DNA of 64,000 bases from Bacilli bacterium (GTDB taxonomy: Bacteria > Bacillota_I > Bacilli_A > RF39 > UBA660), in contig JAFXPU010000002.1 in assembly GCA_017527675.1 (NCBI GenBank), positions 95,611 to 159,610 of the forward strand, written 5' to 3'. The position numbers and the translations under genes were made by a program. The notes below the pieces were generated by a model. The model was given only the letters and a program-made list of their open reading frames with translations, had not been told where the DNA came from and ran no database searches. Shown here piece by piece: positions 9,075 through 17,992 of the stretch (positions are counted from its first letter, which is position 1; every line of letters starts with the position of its first letter).

Positions 9075-10038
9075 GTTCTACCTCCAATGCTTTCTTTATG
9101 GTATCTAAAATATTTTTTATATTACCATTTGCAACTTGAGCAGCAGCCTGATTAAAATGACCACCGCCATTAAACATTTTCATATATTTACATGCATCAA
9201 TATCACCTATTGATTTAGCACTAATACCAATATATTTATTTTCTAATCTACCAATAGCTATAGCAAATGTAACATTCTCAAATTTTAACATTTCTTCTGC
9301 AACTAAAGATAGAGCTTCACCAGCATTTTCTTTATTATTTAAAATACAAACAGCTGTATAATTATTAATCATAAAACTACTTTTAATATAATCTGCTCTT
9401 TTTAAATATTCCTCTTTTGTTTCTTTTAATAATTCTTGTTTAGTTAAATTATCTGCTCCAAATTCCATTAAATAACTACAAGCTAAATAAGTATTAGCTG
9501 TTGTTTTTAAGTTATAATCATTTGTATCTGTTTCAATACCAGCAAGCATAATTGTTGCTGTTGTACTTGATAACTTACAATTTAAATATTTAGCACAAAA
9601 GACAATTATTTCAGTTACACTGGATGCTAAAGAATCGTTATAAAATATTTTAGTGTTTCTAATATAGTTTTTGCTTTTTATATGATGATCAATAATAACT
9701 ACATCTTTAATTTCTTCTATAATATTTGGATAATATAATCTTTCTTGTTGATGAACATCTAAAATTATTAATAAAGTATTACTAGAAATATAATCTTTAT
9801 AATTATTTACAGATATATACTTAACATTATCTAACAAACCAGTTGCTTCTTTAACAGAGGAATTAATTTCATCTTGAACATCTAAAAATATAGCTACATC
9901 TTTTTGATATGATTTAATTATTTCATATAAACCTAATGAAGAGCCAAAAGCATCTAAATCAGGCTTTAAATGTGCCATAATAACTATTTTATCATAATTA
10001 TTAATTATTTTTACAAGTTGTTCAAATAATGAATTCAT
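9055..10038 (-). CDS. DHH/DHHA1 phosphodiesterase in the gdpP position (sensory half absent)
   Basis: A 327-residue DHH-DHHA1 protein. Motifs: HLKPDLDAFGS (metal-binding His, Asp, Asp), the IDHH signature, and GGGHFNQAA in the C-terminal DHHA1 domain. Its position directly upstream of rplI-dnaB is that of GdpP (YybT), the c-di-AMP phosphodiesterase. GdpP is about 660 residues, with two N-terminal transmembrane segments, a PAS domain and a degenerate GGDEF domain; all are missing here, and upstream is whiA. The substrate could be c-di-AMP, pApA or short oligonucleotides (NrnA-like). SD AGAGGTG supports the start. Confidence 0.85.
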   Translation of the reverse strand: MNSLFEQLVKIINNYDKIVIMAHLKPDLDAFGSSLGLYEIIKSYQKDVAIFLDVQDEINSSVKEATGLLDNVKYISVNNYKDYISSNTLLIILDVHQQERLYYPNIIEEIKDVVIIDHHIKSKNYIRNTKIFYNDSLASSVTEIIVFCAKYLNCKLSSTTATIMLAGIETDTNDYNLKTTANTYLACSYLMEFGADNLTKQELLKETKEEYLKRADYIKSSFMINNYTAVCILNNKENAGEALSLVAEEMLKFENVTFAIAIGRLENKYIGISAKSIGDIDACKYMKMFNGGGHFNQAAAQVANGNIKNILDTIKKALEVEHESNIN

Positions 10039-10047
10039 AATACACCT

Positions 10048-10962
10048 CTATTTTTCTTCTTGTTTAATTTTACTTGCTAAATCTTTTATTTTACGAAAAC
10101 GATGATAAAGTCCTGATTTAGTAATTTTATTACCCGTTTCCATTGATATAATTTCACTTAATTCAAGCAATGATGTTTCTGGATATTTTAAACGATAAGT
10201 AGCTGCTATTTGCTCTTTTTCATCTAAAAGATTTAAACCACCTATTGAATTAATTAAATTAATATCTTTTATTTGTTCATTACAAGTAGCAATAATTTTA
10301 TCTACATTAGCTTGTTCACAGTTGTTTAAACGATTAGTCATATTTTTATGATCACGATATATACGAATATCTTCAAAGTAGAATAGTGAATTAATAGCAT
10401 TTATCATACGCAAAAAATCACCAATTTTTTCTGCTTCTTTAACATAAATCATATATTTACTTTCACGTTTAATAATTTTGCTATTTAAACTATACTGATT
10501 TAATAAATCTTTTATAAAATTAGCATAATCATAATCACTAATAAAAAATTCTAAATGATATCTAGATTTTTTAGGATCATTAATACTACCGGTTGTTAAA
10601 AACACACCACTTAAATATATTCTAACTAATTCATCATCAGATAAAATGTAATCAGCTGGAATATTTGTATCTAAACTTAAATCAGCAATTATTTCCTTAG
10701 TTTTTTTATTTATTTCCAAAATATATATATAATTCTTCTTATAATTATATCCTTGACGAACGGTAATCTTAGAACTTATATCATATAATTCTTTAACTAA
10801 ATTAAATATCAATCTAGCTACACTAGGATTTTCTGTTGATACTTTAATATTATCACCAATTATAGCCGCATTTTTAAATATGGCTGAAAGTAATGTAATA
10901 CTAGCAATCTTATCTACTTGCAGTTTACTAACTTCATTTTTTACATTACTAGTAAAAGACAT
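10048..10962 (-). CDS. whiA: WhiA, DNA-binding protein with degenerate homing-endonuclease fold
   Basis: A 304-residue protein with the WhiA start MSFTSNVKNEVSK, a central LAGLIDADG-like region (LSGVFLTTGSINDP near residue 115) and a C-terminal helix-turn-helix ending GLYHRFRKI. WhiA acts in sporulation control in actinomycetes and in division and chromosome segregation in B. subtilis. It is followed four bases later by yvcK, as in the B. subtilis yvcJKL operon; the rapZ-type ATPase gene of that operon is absent from this locus. SD AGGTGAT precedes the ATG. Confidence 0.96.
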   Translation of the reverse strand: MSFTSNVKNEVSKLQVDKIASITLLSAIFKNAAIIGDNIKVSTENPSVARLIFNLVKELYDISSKITVRQGYNYKKNYIYILEINKKTKEIIADLSLDTNIPADYILSDDELVRIYLSGVFLTTGSINDPKKSRYHLEFFISDYDYANFIKDLLNQYSLNSKIIKRESKYMIYVKEAEKIGDFLRMINAINSLFYFEDIRIYRDHKNMTNRLNNCEQANVDKIIATCNEQIKDINLINSIGGLNLLDEKEQIAATYRLKYPETSLLELSEIISMETGNKITKSGLYHRFRKIKDLASKIKQEEK

Positions 10963-10966
10963 ACTA

Positions 10967-11914
10967 TCACCTACATTTTATTAAATATTCAAATATATGA
11001 AATCCAAGCAACATATAATCATGTCTTATTATTTCATTTTCAATACATACTAAATCATCCTCTATTAATTTAATATCAGATAAATTTTTATAATCTATAA
11101 TAACAGGATTTTTTTGTTCTTTTGTTTCATATTTTTTAGCTATTTCTTTACTAATAACACCATTATTAGCAATTACAACATCTATTTTATGTTTTCCTAA
11201 ATAACCATTTATCATTTTAACATGATCAGATACTTTAAAATTATCAGTTTCACCTGGTTGGGTAACCATATTACATACATATAATATTTTTGCTTTACTA
11301 TTATCTATAGCTTCAATTATTTTAGAACATAGTAAATTGGGAATAATACTAGTAAATAAACTACCCATACTTAGAACAATCAAATCAGCATGGGCTATTG
11401 CTTTTAAAGCCCCTTTACTTGGTATTGGATTGTTATCATAAAAAACTCTTTTAATTTTTCTTTTATCTTCAGTTATATGATGTTCACCTTTAACAATATT
11501 GCCATCTTCCATTTCTGCATTTAAAACAATATTTTCTTCAGTTAATGGAACAACTTTACCTTTTAAATTTAAAACATGACTCAAAGCCTCAATACCATCG
11601 GACATATTACCAGTAATGTTTGTTGTTGCAGTTAATAGTAAATTACCGACTGTATGACCATTTAAATCACTTGTTGTTTTAAAACGATAATTAAGTAAAT
11701 CTTGAACTAAAGGTTCAGTTTCTGCTAAAGCGGCTATTACTTTTCTAATATCGCCAACAGCAGGAATATTAAATTCTTCTCTTAGAATACCTGTACTACT
11801 TCCATCATCACATACAGAAACAATAGCCGTAATATCAACAGGATATTCCTTTAAACCCCTAAGTAAGGTTGAAAGACCAGTTCCTCCACCTAAAACTACA
11901 ACTTTTTTATTCAT
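10967..11914 (-). CDS. yvcK: YvcK/CofD-like gluconeogenesis and morphology factor
   Basis: A 315-residue UDP-sugar-binding protein of the CofD/YvcK superfamily. Visible signatures are VVLGGGTGLSTLL (nucleotide-binding loop at residues 5-17), CDDGSSTG and VGDIRKV, then GHTVGNLLL. In Bacillus and relatives it is required for growth on gluconeogenic carbon sources and for correct localisation of wall enzymes. It sits between lgt and whiA with gaps under 10 bases. SD AGGTGAT precedes the ATG. Confidence 0.94.
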   Translation of the reverse strand: MNKKVVVLGGGTGLSTLLRGLKEYPVDITAIVSVCDDGSSTGILREEFNIPAVGDIRKVIAALAETEPLVQDLLNYRFKTTSDLNGHTVGNLLLTATTNITGNMSDGIEALSHVLNLKGKVVPLTEENIVLNAEMEDGNIVKGEHHITEDKRKIKRVFYDNNPIPSKGALKAIAHADLIVLSMGSLFTSIIPNLLCSKIIEAIDNSKAKILYVCNMVTQPGETDNFKVSDHVKMINGYLGKHKIDVVIANNGVISKEIAKKYETKEQKNPVIIDYKNLSDIKLIEDDLVCIENEIIRHDYMLLGFHIFEYLIKCR

Positions 11915-11922
11915 ATAATCAC

Positions 11923-12699
11923 CTAATTATAATTATTATTATTTTTTAGAGAATATACTAGTAAACCAATACCAGCTATAATACTAAATAATGATACACA
12001 TTGTGCAATTTTTAAATTCATAAACATTAAACTATCTTGTCTTAATCCTTCAATTAAGAATCGAATAATGCCATATAAAATTAAATAAATTGAAGACACA
12101 ACACCAGTTTTAACATTTTTAATACGACGAACAATTAATAGAATAATAAAAATTATTAAACAACCAACTGATTCATATAAAAATGTTGGATGATGATAAA
12201 AACCACCAATCTTCATATTTTCAATTATAAAATTTGGTATATGGTAACTTTTTAAATTTGCATAAGTTGTTACTGGTCCATATGCTTCTTGATTAAAGAA
12301 ATTTCCCCAGCGACCAATAGCTTGACCAAGCACTAAACTTACAGCAGCAATATCCATTAATTTAATTGTATCAACTTTATTTTTTTTAGTATAAAATATA
12401 AGAAAAATTAAACCTGCTATAACCCCACCATGAATAGCAAGTCCACCATTCCATACTTTAAATATATCAACTAAATTATCTTTATAATCATTAAAAGAAA
12501 AGGCAACATAATATAGTCTTGCTCCAATTATAGTTATTGGAACTAAATAAAACAAAAAGTCTGTTAAGAATTTTTCAGATATACCTCTTTTTTTTACTTC
12601 ACGTAATGCTAAAAAATAGCCTATTACAAAAGCTGAAAGCATACATAAAGAATATTTATATATAACTATGTTTCCTAATTTAAATGCAATAGGACTCAT
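11923..12699 (-). CDS. lgt: Prolipoprotein diacylglyceryl transferase
   Basis: Integral membrane enzyme of 258 residues that transfers diacylglycerol from phosphatidylglycerol to the lipobox cysteine of prolipoproteins. About seven hydrophobic helices are visible, with the Lgt signature GRWGNFFNQEAYG (about residues 129-141) and the upstream GGLAIHGG containing the catalytic His. The start overlaps the preceding holin-like gene by four bases. Its clients in this window include YidC (Cys21) and the small lipoprotein at 61 kb (Cys17). Confidence 0.97.
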   Translation of the reverse strand: MSPIAFKLGNIVIYKYSLCMLSAFVIGYFLALREVKKRGISEKFLTDFLFYLVPITIIGARLYYVAFSFNDYKDNLVDIFKVWNGGLAIHGGVIAGLIFLIFYTKKNKVDTIKLMDIAAVSLVLGQAIGRWGNFFNQEAYGPVTTYANLKSYHIPNFIIENMKIGGFYHHPTFLYESVGCLIIFIILLIVRRIKNVKTGVVSSIYLILYGIIRFLIEGLRQDSLMFMNLKIAQCVSLFSIIAGIGLLVYSLKNNNNYN

Positions 12700-13139
12700 T
12701 TTTTAAACCTCCTTAAGAATGTATCAATTATTAGATTATCCATAATTGCATTCATAATTGAGATAATTATTGATACTAAAAATACAGATATAATTCCATT
12801 CATTTCAAAATGACATAATAAACACCAATCAGCAATTTTTAAAATAAATACATTTATAAGTGGATAAAATAATCCTAATGTTAAGGCTGTTAATGGTAAA
12901 GTTAACCAAAATAATAATGGTTTTACTAGTCTATTAGCAGCAAAAATAATTAATACTGCTAAAAAACCCCATAATCCATAATATTGATTATCAACATAAA
13001 CAACATTTTTAAATAATACTGATACAGTTATTAATACAAGTGTATATCCAACTAAATGAATAAATATATCTAAATATTTATTAATTTTCTTTTTGGCTTT
13101 TGTTGTAATATTTTCTTCTTCTTTAATTTTTTTTGTCAT
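12696..13139 (-). CDS. YvlD-like four-helix membrane protein (phage holin 4-2 superfamily)
   Basis: A 147-residue protein with a charged N-terminus (residues 1-20) and four hydrophobic helices, including KPLLFWLTLPLTALTLGLF, the hallmark of the YvlD family (Pfam Phage_holin_4_2). Despite the name, such genes are chromosomal and usually not phage-related. Function is poorly known; relatives respond to envelope stress. Next to lgt as in B. subtilis yvlD-lgt. The second ATG (13139) was chosen because AGGAG lies six bases before it and abuts the first ATG. Confidence 0.85.
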   Translation of the reverse strand: MTKKIKEEENITTKAKKKINKYLDIFIHLVGYTLVLITVSVLFKNVVYVDNQYYGLWGFLAVLIIFAANRLVKPLLFWLTLPLTALTLGLFYPLINVFILKIADWCLLCHFEMNGIISVFLVSIIISIMNAIMDNLIIDTFLRRFKK

Positions 13140-13180
13140 ACGCATCTCCTATTAGATTATATCATATTTTATTAAATAAT

Positions 13181-13214
13181 AAAAATAAAAATAGGTTTTT
13201 CATAAACCTATTTT
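13181..13214 (-). terminator. Intrinsic terminator overlapping the uvrB stop
   Basis: AAAATAGGTTT (13188-13198) / AAACCTATTTT (13204-13214), 5-base loop, with a T-rich tail on the minus strand. The uvrB TAG (13208-13210) is inside the stem. Confidence 0.82.
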
Positions 13215-15157
13215 ACTTTTAATTCAAAAATAATATCTCTTAATTCCATTGCTTTTTCAAAATCAAGATTTTTAGCAGCTTCATGCATTTCATTTTCTAA
13301 TTCGCTAATTAATTTTTCTACATCAACAACCTCAGTCTTTTTGTCAGTTGTTTTAATTAATTCTTCTTCATTACTTATTAATTTTGGCACTTCTTTAATA
13401 ATAGTTTGAGGTTCGATATTATTCTTTAAATTATATTCTGTTTGAATTCTTCTTCTTCTTTCAGTTTCTTTAATAGCTATATCCATTGCCTCACTTATTT
13501 CATCAGCATACATAATAACATGACCATCTTTATTACGTGCTGCACGTCCTATTGTTTGAATTAAACTGCGTGAACTTCTTAAAAAGCCCTGTTTATCAGC
13601 ATCCATAATAGCAACAAGTTCTACTTCTGGTATATCTAATCCCTCTCTTAAAAGATTTATACCAACTAAAACATCATATTTTCCTAATCTTAAATCACGA
13701 ATTATTTTAAGTCTTTCTAAAGTATGTACTTCTGAATGAAGATAAGCTACTTTTATATTTAATCCCTTTAAGTAATCTGTTAATTCTTCAGCCATTTTAA
13801 TAGTTAAAGTTGTAACTAATACTTTAGAATTATGAGAAATACACTTATTAATATTTTCAATTAAATTATCTATTTGATTTTCTGTCTTATGTACTTCAAT
13901 TAATGGATCAAGCAATCCTGTTGGACGAATAATTTGTTCAGTAAATTTGTTATTACATAATTCAAGTTCATAATCTCCAGGGGTAGCTGAGATATAAATA
14001 ACATCGTCTAATTTTGATCTAAATTCATCAAATTTTAATGGACGATTATCCAATGCACTAGGTAACCTAAAACCATATTCAACTAGAACTTCTTTGCGGG
14101 CTCTATCACCATTATACATTCCTCTTACCTGTGGTAAAGTAACATGTGATTCGTCAACAACAAGTAAAAAGTCTTTTTGAAAAAAATCTATTAAAGTTGT
14201 TGGTGTTTCACCTGGTGCACGAAGAGCTAATGGTGCAGAGTAATTTTCAACTCCACGACATGTACCAGTTTCTTTTAACATTTCCAGGTCATAATTAGTT
14301 CTTTCAGTCAATCTTTGACACTCTAATAATTTGTTTTCAAATTTAAATTTTTCTACTTGTTTATCAAGTTCATCTTTAATATTTATTAGGGCCTGTTCAA
14401 GTTTTGCTTTATCTGTTACAAAGTGAGTTGCTGGAAAGATACTGACAACTGTTTTTTTACTTGTCACTGTACCTGTAACAACGTCATACTCACTTATTGA
14501 TTCAATTTCATCTCCAAAAAAACTTACCTTTAGCCCTTTATTATGATAGGATGATGGTAATATATCTATAATATCACCATGAACTTTAAATGTACCTCTT
14601 TTAATATCTAAATCATTTCTAGTATATGAAAGTTCAACTAATTTTTCCATTAATTTATTTCTTTCATATTCTTCGCCAACTTTTAAAGTAATAATACTAT
14701 TTCTATATGTTTCCATTTCACCAATACCATAAATACAAGATACTGATGCAACAACAATTACATCTCTATAATTTAAAAGAGAAGATGTTGCCGAATGTCT
14801 TAATTCATCTATTTCATCATTTATGGAAGCATCTTTTTCAATATAGGTATCAGAAGCAGCAACGTAAGCTTCTGGTTGATAATAATCATAATATGATACA
14901 AAATATTCTACATGGTTATTGGGAAATAATTCCTTAAATTCGGCATATAGTTGTCCAGCCAAAGTTTTATTATGAGCCAAGACTAATGTTGGTTTATTTA
15001 CTTCTTTAATTACATTAGCAATAGTAAATGTTTTACCAGTACCTGTTGCACCTAATAATACCTGGTCTTTTTTACCATTTTTAATTCCATCAACTAATTC
15101 TTTAATTGCTTCTGGCTGATCACCACTAGGTTGATATTTTGATACTAGTTCAAACAT
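13208..15157 (-). CDS. uvrB: UvrABC excinuclease subunit B
   Basis: DNA-damage-verifying helicase-like subunit of nucleotide excision repair, 649 residues. Motifs: Walker [11 protein letters not shown] (residues 35-44); the damage-probing beta-hairpin [20 protein letters not shown] (about 93-112); helicase motifs DESHVTLPQ and QTIGRAARN; and the C-terminal UVR motif [16 protein letters not shown] that binds UvrC/UvrA. The usual uvrA partner is not in the window. SD AGGAAGTGAT precedes the ATG; a terminator overlaps its end, separating it from yvlD. Confidence 0.98.
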   Translation of the reverse strand: MFELVSKYQPSGDQPEAIKELVDGIKNGKKDQVLLGATGTGKTFTIANVIKEVNKPTLVLAHNKTLAGQLYAEFKELFPNNHVEYFVSYYDYYQPEAYVAASDTYIEKDASINDEIDELRHSATSSLLNYRDVIVVASVSCIYGIGEMETYRNSIITLKVGEEYERNKLMEKLVELSYTRNDLDIKRGTFKVHGDIIDILPSSYHNKGLKVSFFGDEIESISEYDVVTGTVTSKKTVVSIFPATHFVTDKAKLEQALINIKDELDKQVEKFKFENKLLECQRLTERTNYDLEMLKETGTCRGVENYSAPLALRAPGETPTTLIDFFQKDFLLVVDESHVTLPQVRGMYNGDRARKEVLVEYGFRLPSALDNRPLKFDEFRSKLDDVIYISATPGDYELELCNNKFTEQIIRPTGLLDPLIEVHKTENQIDNLIENINKCISHNSKVLVTTLTIKMAEELTDYLKGLNIKVAYLHSEVHTLERLKIIRDLRLGKYDVLVGINLLREGLDIPEVELVAIMDADKQGFLRSSRSLIQTIGRAARNKDGHVIMYADEISEAMDIAIKETERRRRIQTEYNLKNNIEPQTIIKEVPKLISNEEELIKTTDKKTEVVDVEKLISELENEMHEAAKNLDFEKAMELRDIIFELKVK

Positions 15158-15172
15158 TTTATCACTTCCTTT

Positions 15173-15706
15173 TTAGTATTTTTTTAAATATCCTTCATAA
15201 ACGACATCATATTTTTCTAATTTTAAAAAATCCATTGGTTTTACAACCCCTGGTAAATTATTATCAATATTTGCATTATCTAAAACATATTTAACAAATT
15301 CAGAACAATAATATTTATTTTTTTGTCTTATTATTTTATTAAAAGCAGCATACACAATACCCCTTATATTGAATTTATAGTATTTTTGTCCATTATCAAT
15401 AAATTCTTGAATAATATTTTTCACATCATTATACTGTTTTTTCGTTACATCCATTGATATTATTATACATTTTGTATTGTGAAATCTTTTTAGTGTTCCC
15501 CACTTAATATTTTCATGTACAAAACTTCCTTTAAATGGATTATATGGATTCACACGACCAAAACTATACATTTCATTTAATTCCTTATCTAAGGATATAG
15601 ATGTATGTGAATACTTTCTACAAGTCCAAAATCGTACTATTCTTGATAATAATGTACCCGTAAAACTAATTATTATATATATTTTTTCCTTCTTTTTTTC
15701 TATCAT
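15173..15706 (-). CDS. Permuted NlpC/P60-like papain-fold protein (YiiX/YebB type)
   Basis: A 177-residue protein with the two signatures of the circularly permuted NlpC/P60 superfamily: an early His in RKYSHTSISLD (about residue 33) and a later Cys in YYCSEFVKYVL (about residue 133). These enzymes are thiol hydrolases acting on amide or ester bonds; the substrate here is unknown. No Shine-Dalgarno precedes ATG 15706, and a TATAAT box lies only six bases upstream of it, suggesting a leaderless transcript. Upstream of uvrB with a 15-base gap. Divergent to the gene at 15790. Confidence 0.75.
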   Translation of the reverse strand: MIEKKKEKIYIIISFTGTLLSRIVRFWTCRKYSHTSISLDKELNEMYSFGRVNPYNPFKGSFVHENIKWGTLKRFHNTKCIIISMDVTKKQYNDVKNIIQEFIDNGQKYYKFNIRGIVYAAFNKIIRQKNKYYCSEFVKYVLDNANIDNNLPGVVKPMDFLKLEKYDVVYEGYLKKY

Positions 15707-15712
15707 AAATTT

Positions 15713-15721
15713 ATTATATCA
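15713..15721 (-). promoter_or_regulatory. Extended -10 promoter, probably leaderless
   Basis: Minus-strand TGATATAAT (reverse complement of 15713-15721) is an extended -10 element. Initiation about seven bases downstream would fall on or next to the A of the ATG at 15706. No -35 match is visible. Confidence 0.5.
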
Positions 15722-15735
15722 TAAGACAAATATAA

Positions 15736-15764
15736 TTGACTTTATTTTTTTTAGATAGTACTAT
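15736..15764 (+). promoter_or_regulatory. Sigma-A promoter for the gene at 15790
   Basis: TTGACT (15736-15741), 17-base spacer, TACTAT (15759-15764). Transcription would start near 15771, just ahead of the Shine-Dalgarno AGGAGG. Confidence 0.6.
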
Positions 15765-15789
15765 ATTATTGATAGTAGGAGGTTAAGAT

Positions 15790-16287
15790 ATGAATTTAAC
15801 TTTTAATAAATTATTTGAAAATAAAGAAGATTTTTCAAAAATAACACGTACAAGTGCTGAAAATGTAGCTGCTTTAACAGTTCAAGCAATATGTTTATAT
15901 TCTAAAGATAAAAATATATTTTTTGAAGTATTACAAGATTTAATGTCAGAATTACAACCACTTTCTAATATGTTAAAATCTCAAATAGAAGACCGAATGA
16001 ATCAAAATAATAAAGCTGAATATATTGGGCTTTCATATTTTAATGGAGCAACTAATTTTAATAATTATGAACCAGATAAAACCTATACAGTTGAAGTAAC
16101 TGATGGACCAAGTTCATATGTTAATGATGGATATGCAGTTCTATATTTAAAAAGTGGTGGTGCCGATTCCAAAAGACCTATAACACTTCGAAAAACAAAA
16201 GAAGGAAACTGGGTTTTATGGAGTGATTCTATTTTAGGATTACTATCCGATATAAGATTACCAGAAAATCAAAATCCATGGGCATAA
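15790..16287 (+). CDS. Conserved hypothetical protein, C-terminal GGADSKRPITLR domain
   Basis: A 165-residue soluble protein. The N-terminal half is helical; the C-terminal half is beta-rich with YLKSGGADSKRPITLRK, then GNWVLWSD and a final NPWA. I think it belongs to a domain of unknown function (possibly DUF6935), but cannot verify this. It has its own promoter and a strong SD (AGGAGG) and ends in a bidirectional terminator. It is the only plus-strand gene in the left 24 kb and sits where soj/spo0J would follow noc in B. subtilis, so it may be a later insertion. No catalytic residues are evident. Confidence 0.75.
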   Translation: MNLTFNKLFENKEDFSKITRTSAENVAALTVQAICLYSKDKNIFFEVLQDLMSELQPLSNMLKSQIEDRMNQNNKAEYIGLSYFNGATNFNNYEPDKTYTVEVTDGPSSYVNDGYAVLYLKSGGADSKRPITLRKTKEGNWVLWSDSILGLLSDIRLPENQNPWA

Positions 16288-16314
16288 AAAAATTCACAAA
16301 TGTGAATTTTTTTA
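16286..16314. terminator. Bidirectional terminator between the 15790 gene and noc
   Basis: AAAAAATTCACA (16287-16298) / TGTGAATTTTTT (16301-16312), a nearly perfect stem with A-run before and T-run after. It serves both converging genes and overlaps the noc stop codon (16312-16314). Confidence 0.88.
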
Positions 16315-17862
16315 GTCTTTCTTAATTGTTATAATAATACGATATTCTGTACCTAAATCTATTTCATCAGTATCAACTGGATATCCAGCTTTTTCAATAT
16401 CTGAAACTGAATTTCTAACATTTGTTAGCACTTGAGTAAATGGAACTTTACTACTTTGTGATTGAATAGTTTGAGGCATAATTGGATCGTATTGTTTATC
16501 ATAATCAGTAATAATAATTGGAGATTGTGGAATAATTGGTTCTGGTTTTACTTCTGGTACCACTGGAGTTGGTTCTACTGGTGCAGCAGGTACTACTGGA
16601 GTTGGAACAACTTCCTTACTTATATCTATACTATTATTATCGTCAAATTTTGATAAATCTATTTTTGGCATAACTGGCTCAATTAGTTCAATATCAGCTG
16701 GTTTACTAACTGGTGTAACATCAATAGTTGGACTTACTGATGCTTGAGCTGGTTCAGTAGTTGCCGGTTTAATATCAGTAGGTACATTGAATAATGTTGG
16801 TTTTTCCACATTACCATCTAAGTTAGGAAGTGGTTGGAATGTATATAATGGGTTTGGCTCTTCCTTCAACTCATTTTCTTGAATTGGCTTATTATCAAAT
16901 GAACCATATGGATCACTATAGAATGGTTTTTCTTCAACTTTACTTTCAGTTGTTCCAGTTTGCTCTAATGGTTTTTCTTGTTTTGAAAATAAATTGAATA
17001 ATGAACTTGTTATTCCATTTGGTTTTTCTTGTTTTGGTTGCTCTTTTGCTGGCATTCTAGTTGAATCTGGTGCAAGTAAAGCATTTATATCAACCTTTTC
17101 ACTATTATTATTAGTTGGTATTTCCCTAGCTTGTGTTTCTATTCTATTTACATCAACAAAACCTGGATTACTATTTACAAAAGCAGCTGTATTAATTGTA
17201 CTATTTACTTCAGCAACTGGGCTTTGGTTCATTGGACTAACGCTCATTGGGCTTTCATTCATCATTTTATCAATCTCCTCATCCGTTTTTCTTACTGTTA
17301 ATCTTTCGTTGATAATTCTACTTAACATTTCATTTTGCTTTTCAGGTGATGTTAATTTAAGTAGTGATCTAGCATGTCTCTCAGATATTTTTTCTTCAAC
17401 TAATGCTTCTTGTACTTCATCACTCAAATGAAGTAATCTCATCTTATTTGCTATAGATGATTGACTTCTACCAAGTTTTAAAGCAAGTTGTTCTTGAGTT
17501 AAATAACCCATATCTAAGATTTTCTTGTAAGAAACGGCTTCCTCTATTGGAGTTAGATTTTTTCTTTGAACATTTTCAATCAAAGCTATTTCAGCACTAT
17601 CTTTATCATTAAGATTTGTTACTATTGCTGGAATACTATCTTTTCCTGCTAAAATACTAGCTTTGTATCTTCTTTCACCAGCAATGATTTCAAACTTGTC
17701 ACCAATTGGTCTAACAATGATTGGTTGAATAATTCCATGCTCTCTAATTGATTCTGAAAGTTCAATTATAGCATCCTCATTAAATTTTACCCTTGGTTGA
17801 AATCTATTTGGTAACACATCATTAATATCAAGATCTACAACTCTTTTATCTAAATCATTCAT
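16312..17862 (-). CDS. noc: Noc-type ParB-family DNA-binding protein with a long C-terminal extension
   Basis: Residues 8-200 form a ParB-like CTPase/DNA-binding core: PNRFQPR, IIQPIIVR, GERRYKA (62-68), ALIENVQR, and a helix-turn-helix ending IANKMRLL. Residues aligned with the known ParB/Noc specificity positions are Gln134, Lys140 and Arg162 (Noc-like) and His145, so Noc-box rather than parS binding is expected. Position beside rsmG-mnmG is that of B. subtilis noc. The protein has 516 residues against about 283 for Noc: a Pro/Glu/Thr-rich linker (about 203-455) and a conserved-looking tail. The usual N-terminal membrane-binding helix is missing. SD GGGGG. Confidence 0.88.
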   Translation of the reverse strand: MNDLDKRVVDLDINDVLPNRFQPRVKFNEDAIIELSESIREHGIIQPIIVRPIGDKFEIIAGERRYKASILAGKDSIPAIVTNLNDKDSAEIALIENVQRKNLTPIEEAVSYKKILDMGYLTQEQLALKLGRSQSSIANKMRLLHLSDEVQEALVEEKISERHARSLLKLTSPEKQNEMLSRIINERLTVRKTDEEIDKMMNESPMSVSPMNQSPVAEVNSTINTAAFVNSNPGFVDVNRIETQAREIPTNNNSEKVDINALLAPDSTRMPAKEQPKQEKPNGITSSLFNLFSKQEKPLEQTGTTESKVEEKPFYSDPYGSFDNKPIQENELKEEPNPLYTFQPLPNLDGNVEKPTLFNVPTDIKPATTEPAQASVSPTIDVTPVSKPADIELIEPVMPKIDLSKFDDNNSIDISKEVVPTPVVPAAPVEPTPVVPEVKPEPIIPQSPIIITDYDKQYDPIMPQTIQSQSSKVPFTQVLTNVRNSVSDIEKAGYPVDTDEIDLGTEYRIIITIKKD

Positions 17863-17895
17863 AAGGAAACCCCCTTTTCATTCTTTTATAAAAAT

Positions 17896-17924
17896 ATTAT
17901 AGTATAAAATTTATTTTTTTACAA
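17896..17924 (-). promoter_or_regulatory. Sigma-A promoter of noc
   Basis: On the minus strand: TTGTAA (17924-17919), 17-base spacer, TATAAT (17901-17896). It lies about 35 bases upstream of the noc ATG, with tandem TTATTTCCC repeats just upstream of the -35. Confidence 0.78.
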
Positions 17925-17925
17925 T

Positions 17926-17962
17926 AATTTTTGGGAAATAAATTAATTTTTTGGGAAATAAA
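17926..17962. repeat. Tandem 20-bp-spaced repeats with GGGAAAT cores upstream of noc
   Basis: AATTTTTGGGAAATAAA occurs twice in direct orientation, with GGGAAAT cores at 17933-17939 and 17953-17959, exactly 20 bp apart. A third GGGAAAT is at 18015-18021 inside rsmG. GGGAAAT is half of the B. subtilis Noc-binding palindrome ATTTCCCGGGAAAT. They lie immediately upstream of the noc -35 element, so they are candidate operators; this is inference. Confidence 0.45.
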
Positions 17963-17992
17963 AAAATAAACCTTTATCCTATAAAGGTTTAT
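17961..17992 (-). terminator. Intrinsic terminator overlapping the rsmG stop
   Basis: ATAAACCTTTAT (17966-17977) / ATAAAGGTTTAT (17981-17992), 3-base loop, T-run on the minus strand. The rsmG TAG (17979-17981) lies in the loop. Confidence 0.85.

Noticed and set aside
16994..17431. A 145-codon frame antisense to noc
   Set aside because: Hydrophobic-looking only because it mirrors the polar Noc linker; no Shine-Dalgarno or homology.
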